64,000 nucleotides of DNA, from assembly GCA_014859095.1 (NCBI GenBank), contig JACUUV010000005.1, positions 1-64,000 on the forward strand, written 5' to 3'. Every line of letters begins with the position of its first letter. Position 1 is the stretch's first letter. The notes under the pieces were generated by a model. The model did no database searches, was not told the DNA's origin, and saw only the letters and a list, made by a program, of their open reading frames with translations. Shown piece after piece: positions 52,717 through 61,477 of the stretch. Both the position numbers and the translations under genes were made by a program. Source of the stretch: Clostridia bacterium. GTDB taxonomy: Bacteria > Bacillota > Clostridia > Peptostreptococcales > Acidaminobacteraceae.

Positions 52717-54600
52717 TTATTTTATTAATATACGTGTGTTTTCAATACGTTTGGTTAAGTTCTCCCTATCAAAATGTTCAAGTATTTCTACACTCGCCTT
52801 CCGGGAAATATCAAGTAAATCCCTGAATTCGGCAACAGCAAGAAATTCATGTTTTTCAAAATGATCCAATAAGCTTTTTCTGCACTTGGAATATGCATTC
52901 TTCGATAAAACGGCTTCTTCACTAATTTTAACAAGAATTTCACTATTAATCAAATGATATAATAATTCTTCCTGTAGTTTTTTAGGATCGTTTTGAATGA
53001 TGAGTTCATTGATGGCTGTCGGTTTAAGATCATTTTTTGTGACTTGTTGGATCTGTCTGTCCATTATGTTCTTTTCACGAACACTATATTGAACCTTATG
53101 GTTAGGATCTTTGACCAACTGTCCTGTGATTTCAATCTTTTTCTCGTCTACAAGTTTAGATATGATCTCACCATAATCCCCTTTTGAGATAGTATTGAAC
53201 TTCAAAATGTGATTCAACTTCGACCGAAGTGTCTCACGGTCCATACCCGAGCGGAGTGCATTATCTTTATGAAACTCCATCAAAATGGTCATGAACTGAT
53301 TTTCAACCATCAGCCACCATTTTACTGTTGCATAAGAGTTTTCAGACATTCTTAAAAGTTCGCCATTTTGGATGAGACGTTCAAAGGCATTCATGCATTG
53401 TTCCATAGTGAAAGGTAAACTATGATAAATCTCATCTTTTATTTCAAAGGGTTGGTCAATATTCTCAAGTATTTTAAGCACTTCTTCATCTACACTAGAA
53501 TCCGCATCGGAAAGAGCATGCTTTTTCGCAAGTGTATTGACGATTCTTCCCCCACCCAATGTGATGACCGGCGAGAAGTTTCGAATTATGATAGGATCAT
53601 TGATTTTACAAAATAATGGCGATTCAAGTCTTAATTGAACAATGAGTTCCTCATTTTCTCCGATAGATTTCTGATCCTTGATTGCGATTCTGCATAGAAT
53701 CTCACGAGTTCCATGATATAATCGCAAACGTTGCCAATGTTTGATCGGTGCATCAATATCAACATCTGTCTTTAGACGGACATCAACGATTTGAGTTTTC
53801 CTCATCTGATCGGAGGATGAAAGAACATCTCCACGTTCAATGTACTCCTTATCCACAGCGAGATTAAGAGCCACTCTTTGTCCGAAACTTGCTTCTTCAA
53901 CATTTTCACCATGCACTTGAATGCCTTTGACTCGAATATCTCTGTTAGATGGATAATGTTTGATGATCTCACCTACACGGATTTTGCCTTCTATCAAAGT
54001 ACCTGTCACTACCGTTCCGTGACCTTTCATAGAAAATACACGATCTACAGAAAGTCGTGACGATGTATGAGTCACCTCCGTGTCAATGTCGATCATATAG
54101 GATTCCAGAGTTTCAACTAGGGCTCTCTTGCAATTATCATCTTTTATAGAGTATTCAACAATTGGCGCACCCGCCATAAAAGTATCCTGTAAAATGTCAT
54201 GGATTTCCGCTTTTTTATATTCGATATCTTCTTTAGTGACAAGATCGCATTTGGTGATTACAACAATTCCTTTTTTGACGTTCAAGTGGGATAATATATT
54301 CAAATGTTCATATGTTTGAGGTTTAAAACCTTCATCTGCAGCGACAACGAGCATGACAACGTCCATTCCCATCGCGCCGGCCAACATGCTCTTTACGAAT
54401 CTCTCGTGTCCTGGGACATCCACAAAGCTTATGAGTTGCTGATCATTCAGTCTCAAGTAAGCAAATCCCAATTCGATTGTAATGCCTCTACGCTTTTCAT
54501 CTGCAAGACGATCGGCATCGATTCCTGTCAGATGCTTGACCAACGATGTCTTTCCATGATCGATATGACCAGCGGTTCCTACGACTAAAGTATCACGCAT
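52717..54600 (-). CDS. selB: Selenocysteine-specific elongation factor SelB
   Basis: SelB brings Sec-tRNA to UGA codons marked by a SECIS hairpin. The 627 residues have an EF-Tu-like GTPase with G1 [13 protein letters not shown] (about 7-19), G2 [14 protein letters not shown]3 DVPGHERF (about 57-64) and G4 ITKCDLV (about 111-117), EF-Tu-like domains II and III ([14 protein letters not shown]), and a C-terminal set of four winged helices (about 370-627) that bind the SECIS RNA. The start is ATG 54600 after GGGAGG. It overlaps the selA stop by 8 bp; the longer frame begins within selA. Confidence 0.97.
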   Translation of the reverse strand: MRDTLVVGTAGHIDHGKTSLVKHLTGIDADRLADEKRRGITIELGFAYLRLNDQQLISFVDVPGHERFVKSMLAGAMGMDVVMLVVAADEGFKPQTYEHLNILSHLNVKKGIVVITKCDLVTKEDIEYKKAEIHDILQDTFMAGAPIVEYSIKDDNCKRALVETLESYMIDIDTEVTHTSSRLSVDRVFSMKGHGTVVTGTLIEGKIRVGEIIKHYPSNRDIRVKGIQVHGENVEEASFGQRVALNLAVDKEYIERGDVLSSSDQMRKTQIVDVRLKTDVDIDAPIKHWQRLRLYHGTREILCRIAIKDQKSIGENEELIVQLRLESPLFCKINDPIIIRNFSPVITLGGGRIVNTLAKKHALSDADSSVDEEVLKILENIDQPFEIKDEIYHSLPFTMEQCMNAFERLIQNGELLRMSENSYATVKWWLMVENQFMTILMEFHKDNALRSGMDRETLRSKLNHILKFNTISKGDYGEIISKLVDEKKIEITGQLVKDPNHKVQYSVREKNIMDRQIQQVTKNDLKPTAINELIIQNDPKKLQEELLYHLINSEILVKISEEAVLSKNAYSKCRKSLLDHFEKHEFLAVAEFRDLLDISRKASVEILEHFDRENLTKRIENTRILIK

Positions 54601-55993
54601 GAGGACCTCCCGATACTGCGAATTCGATACCACTGACCAAATCTTCGAATTCGTATTCTGAAATGGTTCTGAAATCAAAAATCAATTGATCATCAATGAT
54701 CATTGCGATAATTGGAATAGCATAATTTCTTAACTGGATTTGAACTTTGTTCACAGACTTGTCGTGCTTCAAACAAATGCCATACGACGGCAATCTTTCA
54801 AGTGGCAAAGCGCCACCTCCCACTTCAGAAGTCGTATCAACACCACTGACCTTGACACCATGAAGTGAAAGACGATGTTCATAAGTCTCGATGAATTTTG
54901 AAACCTTTACCTTGATTTCCTGCTGTGAAAGCACGAGCATTTTTAGTGTTGGAATATGCTGCGCGGCAAATATGGGGTTAAAATAGAGATTTAATGTCCT
55001 GTCGATTATTGCCAATGAAAACTTGTCGATTCTGAACGCTCTCAACAACTGATTTTTTTTGATGGAGTCGATGTATCTCTTTTTTCCGATGATGAATCCT
55101 GCTTGTGCTCCACCGAACAATTTATCCCCCGAAAATGAAAGAATGTCGATTCCCTTTGCAATAGCATCCTGGACCAATGGTTCACTCGCAAATCCATAAG
55201 GTGTGAGGTCCACAATCAGTCCACTTCCCAGGTCCTCGTATAAAGGAATCTCATTAAGAGATCCAAGTTCGATGAGTTCCGACGCATCAACCGATGAGGT
55301 GAAACCTAGAATTTTATAATTGCTGGTATGGACTTTCATAAGCAATCCGGTGTTTTCATTGATTGAATTTACATAGTCCTTTAAATGGGTCTTATTGGTG
55401 GTGCCCACTTCACATAACATTGAATTACTGGCTTTCATCACATCAGGCACTCTAAATGATCCACCGATTTCAACCAGTTCCCCACGTGACACTATGACTT
55501 CTTTATTTTGAGCGAACGTGTTGAGAACCAGCATGACAGCTGCCGCATTGTTATTGACAATCAGTGCGGCTTCAGCTCCGGTAATGGAACAAATCTTATC
55601 TTCGATATGTTGATAACGTATGCCTCTTCTTCCTGTCTCTACATCATATTCCAATGTGTTGTAATGCGTCATCAGCGGAATCACTTCTTCAGCAATGGCT
55701 TCCGAAATAACAGCCCTCCCCAGGTTGGTGTGTAAGACTATGCCAGTTCCATTTATGACACGTTTAAATGTGGATTGAATCTTATTGTCAAGTTCGAATT
55801 CAATTTGTCGTAATAGGTCTGAACTCTCAAAAGTTTCAATTTGTCCAGATTGAATTTTCAATCTGAATTGATCCAAAACTTTTTCAATATTTGCTTTTAG
55901 ATGGACGTTATCAAACCTGAGTTTATAGTGGTCTGACAAATCATTCAACAAAATATCCATTTTGGGTATTTTTCGTAATAAATTATTTTTCAT
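54593..55993 (-). CDS. selA: L-seryl-tRNA(Sec) selenium transferase SelA
   Basis: SelA uses pyridoxal phosphate to convert seryl-tRNA-Sec to selenocysteinyl-tRNA-Sec with selenophosphate as donor. The 466 residues show the N-terminal helical tRNA-binding region (about 1-75), VINGTGIVLHTNLGRA (about 79-94), NNNAAAVML, SRGELVEIGGSFRVP (about 169-183), YEDLGSG and the PLP lysine in SFSGDKLFGGAQAG (Lys291). AGGAAGG precedes the ATG. It lies between selD (18 bp) and selB (8 bp overlap) in a tight operon. Confidence 0.97.
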   Translation of the reverse strand: MKNNLLRKIPKMDILLNDLSDHYKLRFDNVHLKANIEKVLDQFRLKIQSGQIETFESSDLLRQIEFELDNKIQSTFKRVINGTGIVLHTNLGRAVISEAIAEEVIPLMTHYNTLEYDVETGRRGIRYQHIEDKICSITGAEAALIVNNNAAAVMLVLNTFAQNKEVIVSRGELVEIGGSFRVPDVMKASNSMLCEVGTTNKTHLKDYVNSINENTGLLMKVHTSNYKILGFTSSVDASELIELGSLNEIPLYEDLGSGLIVDLTPYGFASEPLVQDAIAKGIDILSFSGDKLFGGAQAGFIIGKKRYIDSIKKNQLLRAFRIDKFSLAIIDRTLNLYFNPIFAAQHIPTLKMLVLSQQEIKVKVSKFIETYEHRLSLHGVKVSGVDTTSEVGGGALPLERLPSYGICLKHDKSVNKVQIQLRNYAIPIIAMIIDDQLIFDFRTISEYEFEDLVSGIEFAVSGGPHA

Positions 55994-56011
55994 AGCCTTC
56001 CTTCTTTATGA

Positions 56012-57049
56012 CTAGAATACTTTGACGTATTTGGATTCGAACTCAACCACTTTACCAATGATTGAGTATGAAAAGGTATTGTTTATTTCCAGAGCACGTA
56101 CAATCTCCTCAGCTTCTGATTCAGGAACCGAAACAAGTAAACCGCCAGATGTCTGTGGGTCACAGAAGAGATCATAGTAAACTTCTTGAATTTCCTGAGA
56201 AATTTCAAGGAATCTTGACACGTGGGACTGATTCTTGTAAGCTCCTGCAGGAATGATTCCCATCTCGGCGAGAGGGATGGCTTCCTTGATGATTGGCACT
56301 TTCAAGTGATCAATTTCTATTGATACATTACTGCCTTTGGCCATTTCAAGAGCATGTCCAAGTAGTCCAAAACCTGTGATATCAGTACATGCGTGCACTG
56401 TGTGATTGACGAGGACTTCATATGCAGACTTGTTGAGGCCGGCCATTATAGCAGTGATATATCTCAAAGTTTCAGGTTCCAACATATTTTCTTTGAGAGC
56501 GGTTGTCAGAACACCCGTTCCAATCGGCTTAGTCAATATCAGGACATCTCCTGCTTTTGCGCCGACATTGGCCCATACTTTTAATGGTGAAACAAGTCCA
56601 CTCACCGACAATCCATATTTTGGTTCGTTATCTTCGATGGAATGTCCTCCAACGAGCAATGCACCGGCTTCCTTGACTTTATCAGCTCCACCTTTCAATA
56701 TCTCCTTGAGAATTAACGGAGAAAGACAATTGGGAAAACCGACAATGTTCAGTGCCAGTACCGGTTTGCCTCCCATGGCATAAACGTCACTCAGTGCATT
56801 TGCAGCTGCAATCTGTCCAAAATCATAGGGATCATCAACAATTGGTGTAAAAAAATCCAGCGTTTGAATCAACGCTTGATCTTCATTCAATTTATAGACA
56901 GCAGCATCATCAGAAGATTCAAAACCAACAAGCAATTTTTCATCTTCAAATTTTGGTAAATCGCACAAAACTTGTGCGAGGGTCTCAGGACCAATTTTAG
57001 CGGCTCATCCAGCGCTCGTTGTATATTCTGTCAGTTTTATGAATGACAT
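56012..57049 (-). CDS. selD: Selenide, water dikinase, selenocysteine-containing
   Basis: SelD makes selenophosphate from selenide and ATP. A conventional search finds only 318 residues beginning [10 protein letters not shown], missing the catalytic N-terminus. Read upstream in the same frame, the gene starts at ATG 57049 (seven bases after GGAGG): [14 protein letters not shown], then TGA (57007-57005), then [20 protein letters not shown]. In SelD, the sequence is G-(C/U)-x-x-K-I-G-P, so the TGA falls exactly at the catalytic Cys/Sec position, with the essential Lys three residues later. Later motifs [18 protein letters not shown] and [10 protein letters not shown] are intact. The full protein has 345 residues including Sec15. 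The SECIS-like hairpin, selA, selB and selC support this. Confidence 0.95.
56961..57007 (-). promoter_or_regulatory. Bacterial SECIS element of selD
   Basis: Downstream of the Sec TGA (57007-57005), TCGCACAA and TTGTGCGA form a perfect 8 bp stem with loop GTT (56979-56961). The loop begins 33 bases after the TGA and opens with G, matching the published bacterial SECIS consensus of a small loop, a G in its first two bases, and 16-37 bases distance. GGTC/GACC between them could form a competing small stem. Confidence 0.8.
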
Positions 57050-57084
57050 TGATCCACCTCCTCATCTATTTGTAGTTAACATTA

Positions 57085-57093
57085 ATTATACCA
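57085..57093 (-). promoter_or_regulatory. Extended -10 promoter before selD
   Basis: TGGTATAAT on the minus strand (TATAAT 57090-57085) lies about 35 bp before the selD start. No convincing -35 is visible at the normal distance. Confidence 0.4.
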
Positions 57094-57106
57094 TCATTTG
57101 ATTTAA

Positions 57107-57472
57107 TTATTTGGAATTTTCGAGAATTCCTTCGAGCTTTTTCTCCCCTATTCCTTTGATCTCAATTAGTTCATAAAATGAACTCAGCTCCCTGTTTTCT
57201 CGGATATATTCGATGATAGAACTGGCAGTGACATCGCCAATGCCTTTGAAATGTTTGAGTTGTTCCACAGAAAGTTGATTAAATTCATCCAAACTATAAT
57301 AGACTTGATCAACGGGATCATAAACCATGGAAATGGTATCTTGGGAATACATCTCTTTTTGAGGCTGGTCCACATTGATTTCTCTTTTGATATAGCTAGG
57401 TTCGTATCCGTATGATCGGATTAAAATAATCAGAATGATCATAATCGCCCATATATATTTGAAATATTTCAC
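57107..57472 (-). CDS. Short ComEA-like helix-hairpin-helix protein
   Basis: ComEA-type proteins bind double-stranded DNA outside the membrane for uptake. The 121 residues have an N-terminal membrane anchor (about 5-22), a 35-residue linker and two helix-hairpin-helix motifs: LSVEQLKHFKGIGDVTASSI (about 67-86) and SSFYELIEIKGIGEKKLEGI (about 97-116). The SLBB domain present between anchor and HhH in Bacillus ComEA is missing. The start is GTG, four bases after GGAGG. It is divergent from dacF. A role with comEC is plausible but unproven. Confidence 0.82.
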   Translation of the reverse strand: MKYFKYIWAIMIILIILIRSYGYEPSYIKREINVDQPQKEMYSQDTISMVYDPVDQVYYSLDEFNQLSVEQLKHFKGIGDVTASSIIEYIRENRELSSFYELIEIKGIGEKKLEGILENSK

Positions 57473-57505
57473 AAAACCTCCTATATATTACCATATATTT
57501 GTTTG

Positions 57506-57533
57506 ATTATAACACATTTTGGGGTTCCCACAA
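57506..57533 (-). promoter_or_regulatory. Promoter of the ComEA-like gene
   Basis: TTGTGG (57533-57528), 16 bp, TATAAT (57511-57506) preceded by TGT (extended -10) on the minus strand. Its -35 overlaps the -35 of the divergent dacF promoter. Confidence 0.6.
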
Positions 57534-57553
57534 CCCTCTCTTTTCATTATAAT
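57525..57553 (+). promoter_or_regulatory. Promoter of the DacF-like gene
   Basis: TTCCCA (57525-57530), 17 bp, TATAAT (57548-57553), about 26 bp before the gene start. Confidence 0.55.
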
Positions 57554-57578
57554 ATAAATAACAACCGAGGAGGACACT

Positions 57579-58880
57579 ATGAAGTATTTCACGACACTAG
57601 GGTTATTTTTTCTGATTTTATTTATGATTAACACTCCTACATTTTCTGAGATTGATCTGATAGCTGATGGTGCAATAATCATCAATGCCGAAACAGGGCA
57701 AATTCTTTATTCCAAAAATGAACACACACCACTTTTTCCTGCCAGCACCACAAAAATATTGACTGCAATTATAATACTGGAAGATATGAATTTACTCGAT
57801 ACCATTGTTGTCGATCCTGAATCTCCTTATGCCGGAGGCAGTCACATTGCACTCGAACCTGGTGAAGAAGTAACCGTTGAACAATTGCTGTATTCTTTGT
57901 TGATTGCAAGTGCCAATGATGCTGCTGAGGTCTTGGCGAGAAAGCACTCTGGATCAATAGAGGCCTTCTCTGAAGTCATGAATGCCAGAGCCGCTGAAAT
58001 GGGTGCCTTGAGTTCAAACTTTGCAAACCCGCACGGTTTGCATAACAAAGATCACATCTCAACAGCATATGACCTTGCTATCATTGCACAATACGCCATG
58101 AAAAATAATACATTTAGAACTATCATTAAAACAAAACGTTATGAAATTCCACCTACAAATAGAAAAACAGAAACAAGGTATTTGAACAGTACAAATAGTC
58201 TGTATCAAGGTATAGCAGGCTCAACCCAAATAATTGATGTGAATGGCGAACGTGTCCCTATCGCTTACGAATTCGCCGATGGCATCAAGCGCGGATACAC
58301 ACCAGAGGCTCAATTTTGCTTTGTGGGCTCAGCAACGAAAGATGGCAGACAATTTATCACAGCTGTGTTAAAATCCCAAAGCACTGCCATGTACGAAGAT
58401 ACTCGCAAAATGATGGATTACGCTTTTTCAGGAACCACGAAGCATCTGATCGCCAAATCTGGAGATCCTGCAAAGACACTTACACTTTCGAATAAAAAAC
58501 AGACTTCCGTAACATCAATATACGCCGAGTCCGTTTCCATAGATTTACCCAATGATTATAAGCTCGAAGATATAGAGTCCAGAGAACTGATATCGAGTCA
58601 TATTGAATTGCCACTTAAGAAAGGTGAATTCATGGGCACCAAGGAATTCTATCTGAATGATGCATTACTGCACCAAGTTACTCTTGTTTCAGACGACAAT
58701 TACATCGGGGAGGATTTGCTGAATGACATAACTCAATTCTTTTCCACCGAAAAAAGGTCTTGGAGTGTGGTTTTGGTCAAAATTCTACTTGCAATCCTTT
58801 TGTGGAGAACCATTATGACGATGTACAGAATCAACAAACTCAAAAGAAGACAACATCAGAAAAAAACCAGACTTGGATAA
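57579..58880 (+). CDS. D-alanyl-D-alanine carboxypeptidase, DacF/PBP5 type, with altered KTG motif
   Basis: Low-molecular-weight penicillin-binding proteins trim the terminal D-Ala of peptidoglycan stem peptides. The 433 residues have a signal peptide (about 1-23), the catalytic tetrad SxxK as STTK (56-59) in PASTTKILTA, the second motif SAN (110-112), and a third motif at 236-238 that reads KRG in DGIKRGYTPEA where KTG is nearly universal. The C-terminal beta domain (about 300-380) is followed by a membrane helix (about 394-413) and a basic tail rather than the usual amphipathic anchor. GGAGG precedes the ATG. It is monocistronic with a bidirectional terminator. Confidence 0.9.
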   Translation: MKYFTTLGLFFLILFMINTPTFSEIDLIADGAIIINAETGQILYSKNEHTPLFPASTTKILTAIIILEDMNLLDTIVVDPESPYAGGSHIALEPGEEVTVEQLLYSLLIASANDAAEVLARKHSGSIEAFSEVMNARAAEMGALSSNFANPHGLHNKDHISTAYDLAIIAQYAMKNNTFRTIIKTKRYEIPPTNRKTETRYLNSTNSLYQGIAGSTQIIDVNGERVPIAYEFADGIKRGYTPEAQFCFVGSATKDGRQFITAVLKSQSTAMYEDTRKMMDYAFSGTTKHLIAKSGDPAKTLTLSNKKQTSVTSIYAESVSIDLPNDYKLEDIESRELISSHIELPLKKGEFMGTKEFYLNDALLHQVTLVSDDNYIGEDLLNDITQFFSTEKRSWSVVLVKILLAILLWRTIMTMYRINKLKRRQHQKKTRLG

Positions 58881-58891
58881 GTCTGGTTTTT
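58861..58891. terminator. Bidirectional terminator between the DacF-like gene and ridA
   Basis: AAAAACCAGACTT and AAGTCTGGTTTTT form a perfect 13 bp stem over four bases. T-runs appear on both strands; the carboxypeptidase stop codon lies at the loop. Confidence 0.88.
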
Positions 58892-58893
58892 GA

Positions 58894-59283
58894 TTATAAG
58901 TCTGTAACTTTGTAAGCGATCATCTCGATTTCCACTTCAGCGAGCAAGGGGAGATTAGCTACCTCAAATGCCGCCCTCGCGGGTTTGTGATCTGTGAAAT
59001 ATTCAGAATAAACACTATTCATATCCGCAAATTGCTTGATGTCGGCCAAAAATACGGTTACCTTGACTACATCGTTCAGTGTTGCTCCGGCAGCTTCAAT
59101 AATCGCCTTGGCATTCTCAAGAGATTGTCTTGTCGATACCTTGATGTCCCCTTTGATCAATTCCCCGTTTTCAGGATTGATTGGCAATTGTCCCGATACA
59201 TAAATGAAAGGGCCTGCTTTCATACCTTGTGAGTATGGTCCTACAGCAGCTGGTGCTTTTTCAGTTGCAATTGATTTCAACAT
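58894..59283 (-). CDS. ridA: RidA family enamine/imine deaminase
   Basis: RidA proteins hydrolyse reactive enamine/imine intermediates such as 2-aminoacrylate released by PLP enzymes. The 129 residues are full length: [20 protein letters not shown] at the start, [20 protein letters not shown], and the catalytic region [20 protein letters not shown] (about 98-117) with the conserved Arg and Glu. GGAGG precedes the ATG. It follows a YheO-type regulator by 13 bp, an arrangement that suggests local control of the gene by amino acid-like signals. Confidence 0.93.
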   Translation of the reverse strand: MLKSIATEKAPAAVGPYSQGMKAGPFIYVSGQLPINPENGELIKGDIKVSTRQSLENAKAIIEAAGATLNDVVKVTVFLADIKQFADMNSVYSEYFTDHKPARAAFEVANLPLLAEVEIEMIAYKVTDL

Positions 59284-59296
59284 AATACTTGTCCTC

Positions 59297-59938
59297 CTAC
59301 TTTCCTTCTCTTATGCCATCTAAGTAATTGTATATCGTATAACGCGATACCTGAAGTGAGTTCGCGACGTAATCAATGGCACCTTTAATTAAAAATACGC
59401 CTTTATCCTCCAGATCCTTTACGATATTGACTTTCTCATCTTTTGTCAGATATATGACAGGGCGACCAAATTTATGGATTGTGATCTCAACAATATCATA
59501 AAGAACGTCGTTCACCTTATTGATCTCACCAATCGCTTCAACTTCTTTTTCATCCACTTTACAGAGTTCATTGATCACGTTTCTGGCACTGAGCATATCA
59601 GTGATATCAAAGTTGATGCACATGCACCCTATTATTTCATTGTCAAAATTTCTTATGAAGGTCGTTGTGGATTTGAGTTCTCTTCCTAAAGTGCTTTTGC
59701 CGGTATAATTATAGACATCATGTCCATCTTGATGTTTGTTGATTTTATTAAGTATCGAGTCTGTCATTGATGTTTCAATAGTTCTCCCTGTCACATGTCC
59801 ATTGAAAATGGCCACAATGGATTGCTCCATATTGCTGAAGTCATGAATGACCACTTCGCAATTGGAACCAAATGTCTCTGAAACCCCTTTAGCTATGGGA
59901 ATTAATTTTTCTAAGATTGGATGAACAGATTTTTCCAC
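59297..59938 (-). CDS. YheO/DauR-like PAS-HTH transcriptional regulator
   Basis: A DNA-binding regulator with an N-terminal YheO-like PAS domain (about 10-130, [20 protein letters not shown] and [20 protein letters not shown]) and a C-terminal HTH (YheO_HTH type, about 160-213) with [20 protein letters not shown] and [14 protein letters not shown]. Relatives include DauR, which controls D-arginine use. The start is GTG after GGAG. It is in operon with ridA, and likely senses an amino acid or metabolite relevant to that step; the ligand is unknown. Confidence 0.88.
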   Translation of the reverse strand: MEKSVHPILEKLIPIAKGVSETFGSNCEVVIHDFSNMEQSIVAIFNGHVTGRTIETSMTDSILNKINKHQDGHDVYNYTGKSTLGRELKSTTTFIRNFDNEIIGCMCINFDITDMLSARNVINELCKVDEKEVEAIGEINKVNDVLYDIVEITIHKFGRPVIYLTKDEKVNIVKDLEDKGVFLIKGAIDYVANSLQVSRYTIYNYLDGIREGK

Positions 59939-59957
59939 AAAATACTCCTTTCAAAAT

Positions 59958-60296
59958 TCATTCTATTGTAATGACTTCAGCATCATTCCATATACGTTCG
60001 AGTGAATAATATTGTCTCATGTCATTGCTGAATATGTGAACAACAATATCTCTGAAATCGAGTAAAAGCCATCCGCCTTGCTGCTTGCCTTCCTTATGCT
60101 TCAAATTGTATCCAAAATCCTTCTCAAGATAATCGGATAGTGCATTCATATGCGTCGAGGAAGTACCTGTGGCAATTATAAAATAATCGGCAATGGAACT
60201 GATGCCTTTTACTGAAAGTATGACAATATCCTGTGCCTTCTTATTACTGAGAATATCTGCCATTTTATAGACTTGTTGGGTTATATGATCCGCCAT
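59958..60296 (-). CDS. rsfS: Ribosomal silencing factor RsfS
   Basis: RsfS binds L14 on the 50S subunit and blocks subunit joining in starvation. The 112 residues are full length, with KKAQDIVILSVKGISSIADY (about 18-37), IATGTSSTHMNALSDYLEKD (about 41-60), GWLLLDFRDIVVHIFSNDMR (about 79-98) and YSLERIW. The ATG overlaps the stop of the NadD-YqeK gene (TGATGG) with GGAGC upstream, so it is translationally coupled. The nadD-yqeK-rsfS order is conserved in Firmicutes. Confidence 0.96.
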   Translation of the reverse strand: MADHITQQVYKMADILSNKKAQDIVILSVKGISSIADYFIIATGTSSTHMNALSDYLEKDFGYNLKHKEGKQQGGWLLLDFRDIVVHIFSNDMRQYYSLERIWNDAEVITIE

Positions 60297-61477
60297 CAGA
60301 AGCTCCTTGTGATATGATCGATCATCTCATGAGTATAGCTGTGTATGCCACGCTTGTTTTCGTTGAGATAGGAATTGTTGAGTTCATAATACGCTATCAT
60401 GGTCTGATCCAAATCCTCATATGCGAGGTGTCTCAGTTTTGACAAACCTTCAAAATTTCTGGAGGGTTCAATGATATCTGCTACATAAATGATTTTGGAA
60501 AGTGTACTCATATGTTTATTGCCATAAGTATGCCAACGTATGGCATTAAGAATGGATTCGTCGTAAATTCCAAAATATTGTCTCAAAAGCTCTGCTCCAA
60601 CTTCACCGTGTGCGAGATTTGGATTTTTTTGAATACACGGATCAAAATAGACCGTGAAATTTTCAATATGCTTGAGCATGCTTTCTCTATCGATTTCTTT
60701 TGCGAAATCATGACATAATCCGGCAAACTCCGCTTTCAATGGATCGGCACCATATCGAACTGCCAGTTTGCGTGCCATTTTTGATGTTTCAATGGTATGT
60801 TCATACCTGTGCAAACTCAAATTACGTCTAAGATAATCTTTCAATAAATCATATTGTGGGTGATGCGATTTGTATAGTCCTTTGCTTTCGATATAGGATT
60901 CAACGGATTCAGGTAAAAGATAACGGATGCTCTTCTCATCATTAACACGATTCCTTATTTCTGTTGAACTTATAGCAAGCGCTGGAATATAACATATTTC
61001 AATCTTAGCGTTGTAATCCGCTATCAATTGCTTGACTTTATCATTTAATTTGTCCAGATCCACTCCCGGCCTGGTAGCTCCTACAAAAGTGACAAGTTGA
61101 ATCAACTCATCATAGTTCTTCCATGTATCAAGCAAAATAATCGCATCCGCACCAGTGATAAAATACAATTGATCCTTGGGTGAAAGCGATTCCTTCAAAC
61201 GTTTTATCGTATCAATCGTATAAGTCGTCCCATTACGTTTGGTTTCAATATCAGAAACGTGGAAATATGGGTTTGTAATGGTTGCAAGCCTGGTCATTTC
61301 CAATCTTTGCTCTTTATCTGCACTATTGGCATGTGCTTTATGGGGTGGTTTCCCTACTGGGATAAATAAAATTTCATCAAGAAAAAAACTCGTTCGAATT
61401 TGTTCGGCAAGCATGAGATGTCCATAATGAATTGGATCGAATGTACCTCCCATGATGCCGATTTTCTTTCCAGGCAT
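60296..61477 (-). CDS. nadD: NadD-YqeK fusion: nicotinate-nucleotide adenylyltransferase plus HD hydrolase
   Basis: One 393-residue protein joins two enzymes usually encoded by neighbouring genes. Residues 1-198 are NadD (nicotinate mononucleotide adenylyltransferase, NAD synthesis): GIMGGTFDPIHYGHLMLAEQ (about 7-26) and ALAISSTEIRNRVND (about 166-180), followed by the family helix IRYLLPESVESYIESKGLY. Residues 205-393 are YqeK, an HD hydrolase known to split Ap4A: HRYEHTIETSKMARKLAVRY and GLCHDFAKEI, and later HTYGNKHMSTLSKIIYVADI. The junction is YKSHHPQYDLLKDYLRRNLS. No stop or frameshift lies between. The ATG overlaps the yhbY stop by one base. Confidence 0.95.
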   Translation of the reverse strand: MPGKKIGIMGGTFDPIHYGHLMLAEQIRTSFFLDEILFIPVGKPPHKAHANSADKEQRLEMTRLATITNPYFHVSDIETKRNGTTYTIDTIKRLKESLSPKDQLYFITGADAIILLDTWKNYDELIQLVTFVGATRPGVDLDKLNDKVKQLIADYNAKIEICYIPALAISSTEIRNRVNDEKSIRYLLPESVESYIESKGLYKSHHPQYDLLKDYLRRNLSLHRYEHTIETSKMARKLAVRYGADPLKAEFAGLCHDFAKEIDRESMLKHIENFTVYFDPCIQKNPNLAHGEVGAELLRQYFGIYDESILNAIRWHTYGNKHMSTLSKIIYVADIIEPSRNFEGLSKLRHLAYEDLDQTMIAYYELNNSYLNENKRGIHSYTHEMIDHITRSF

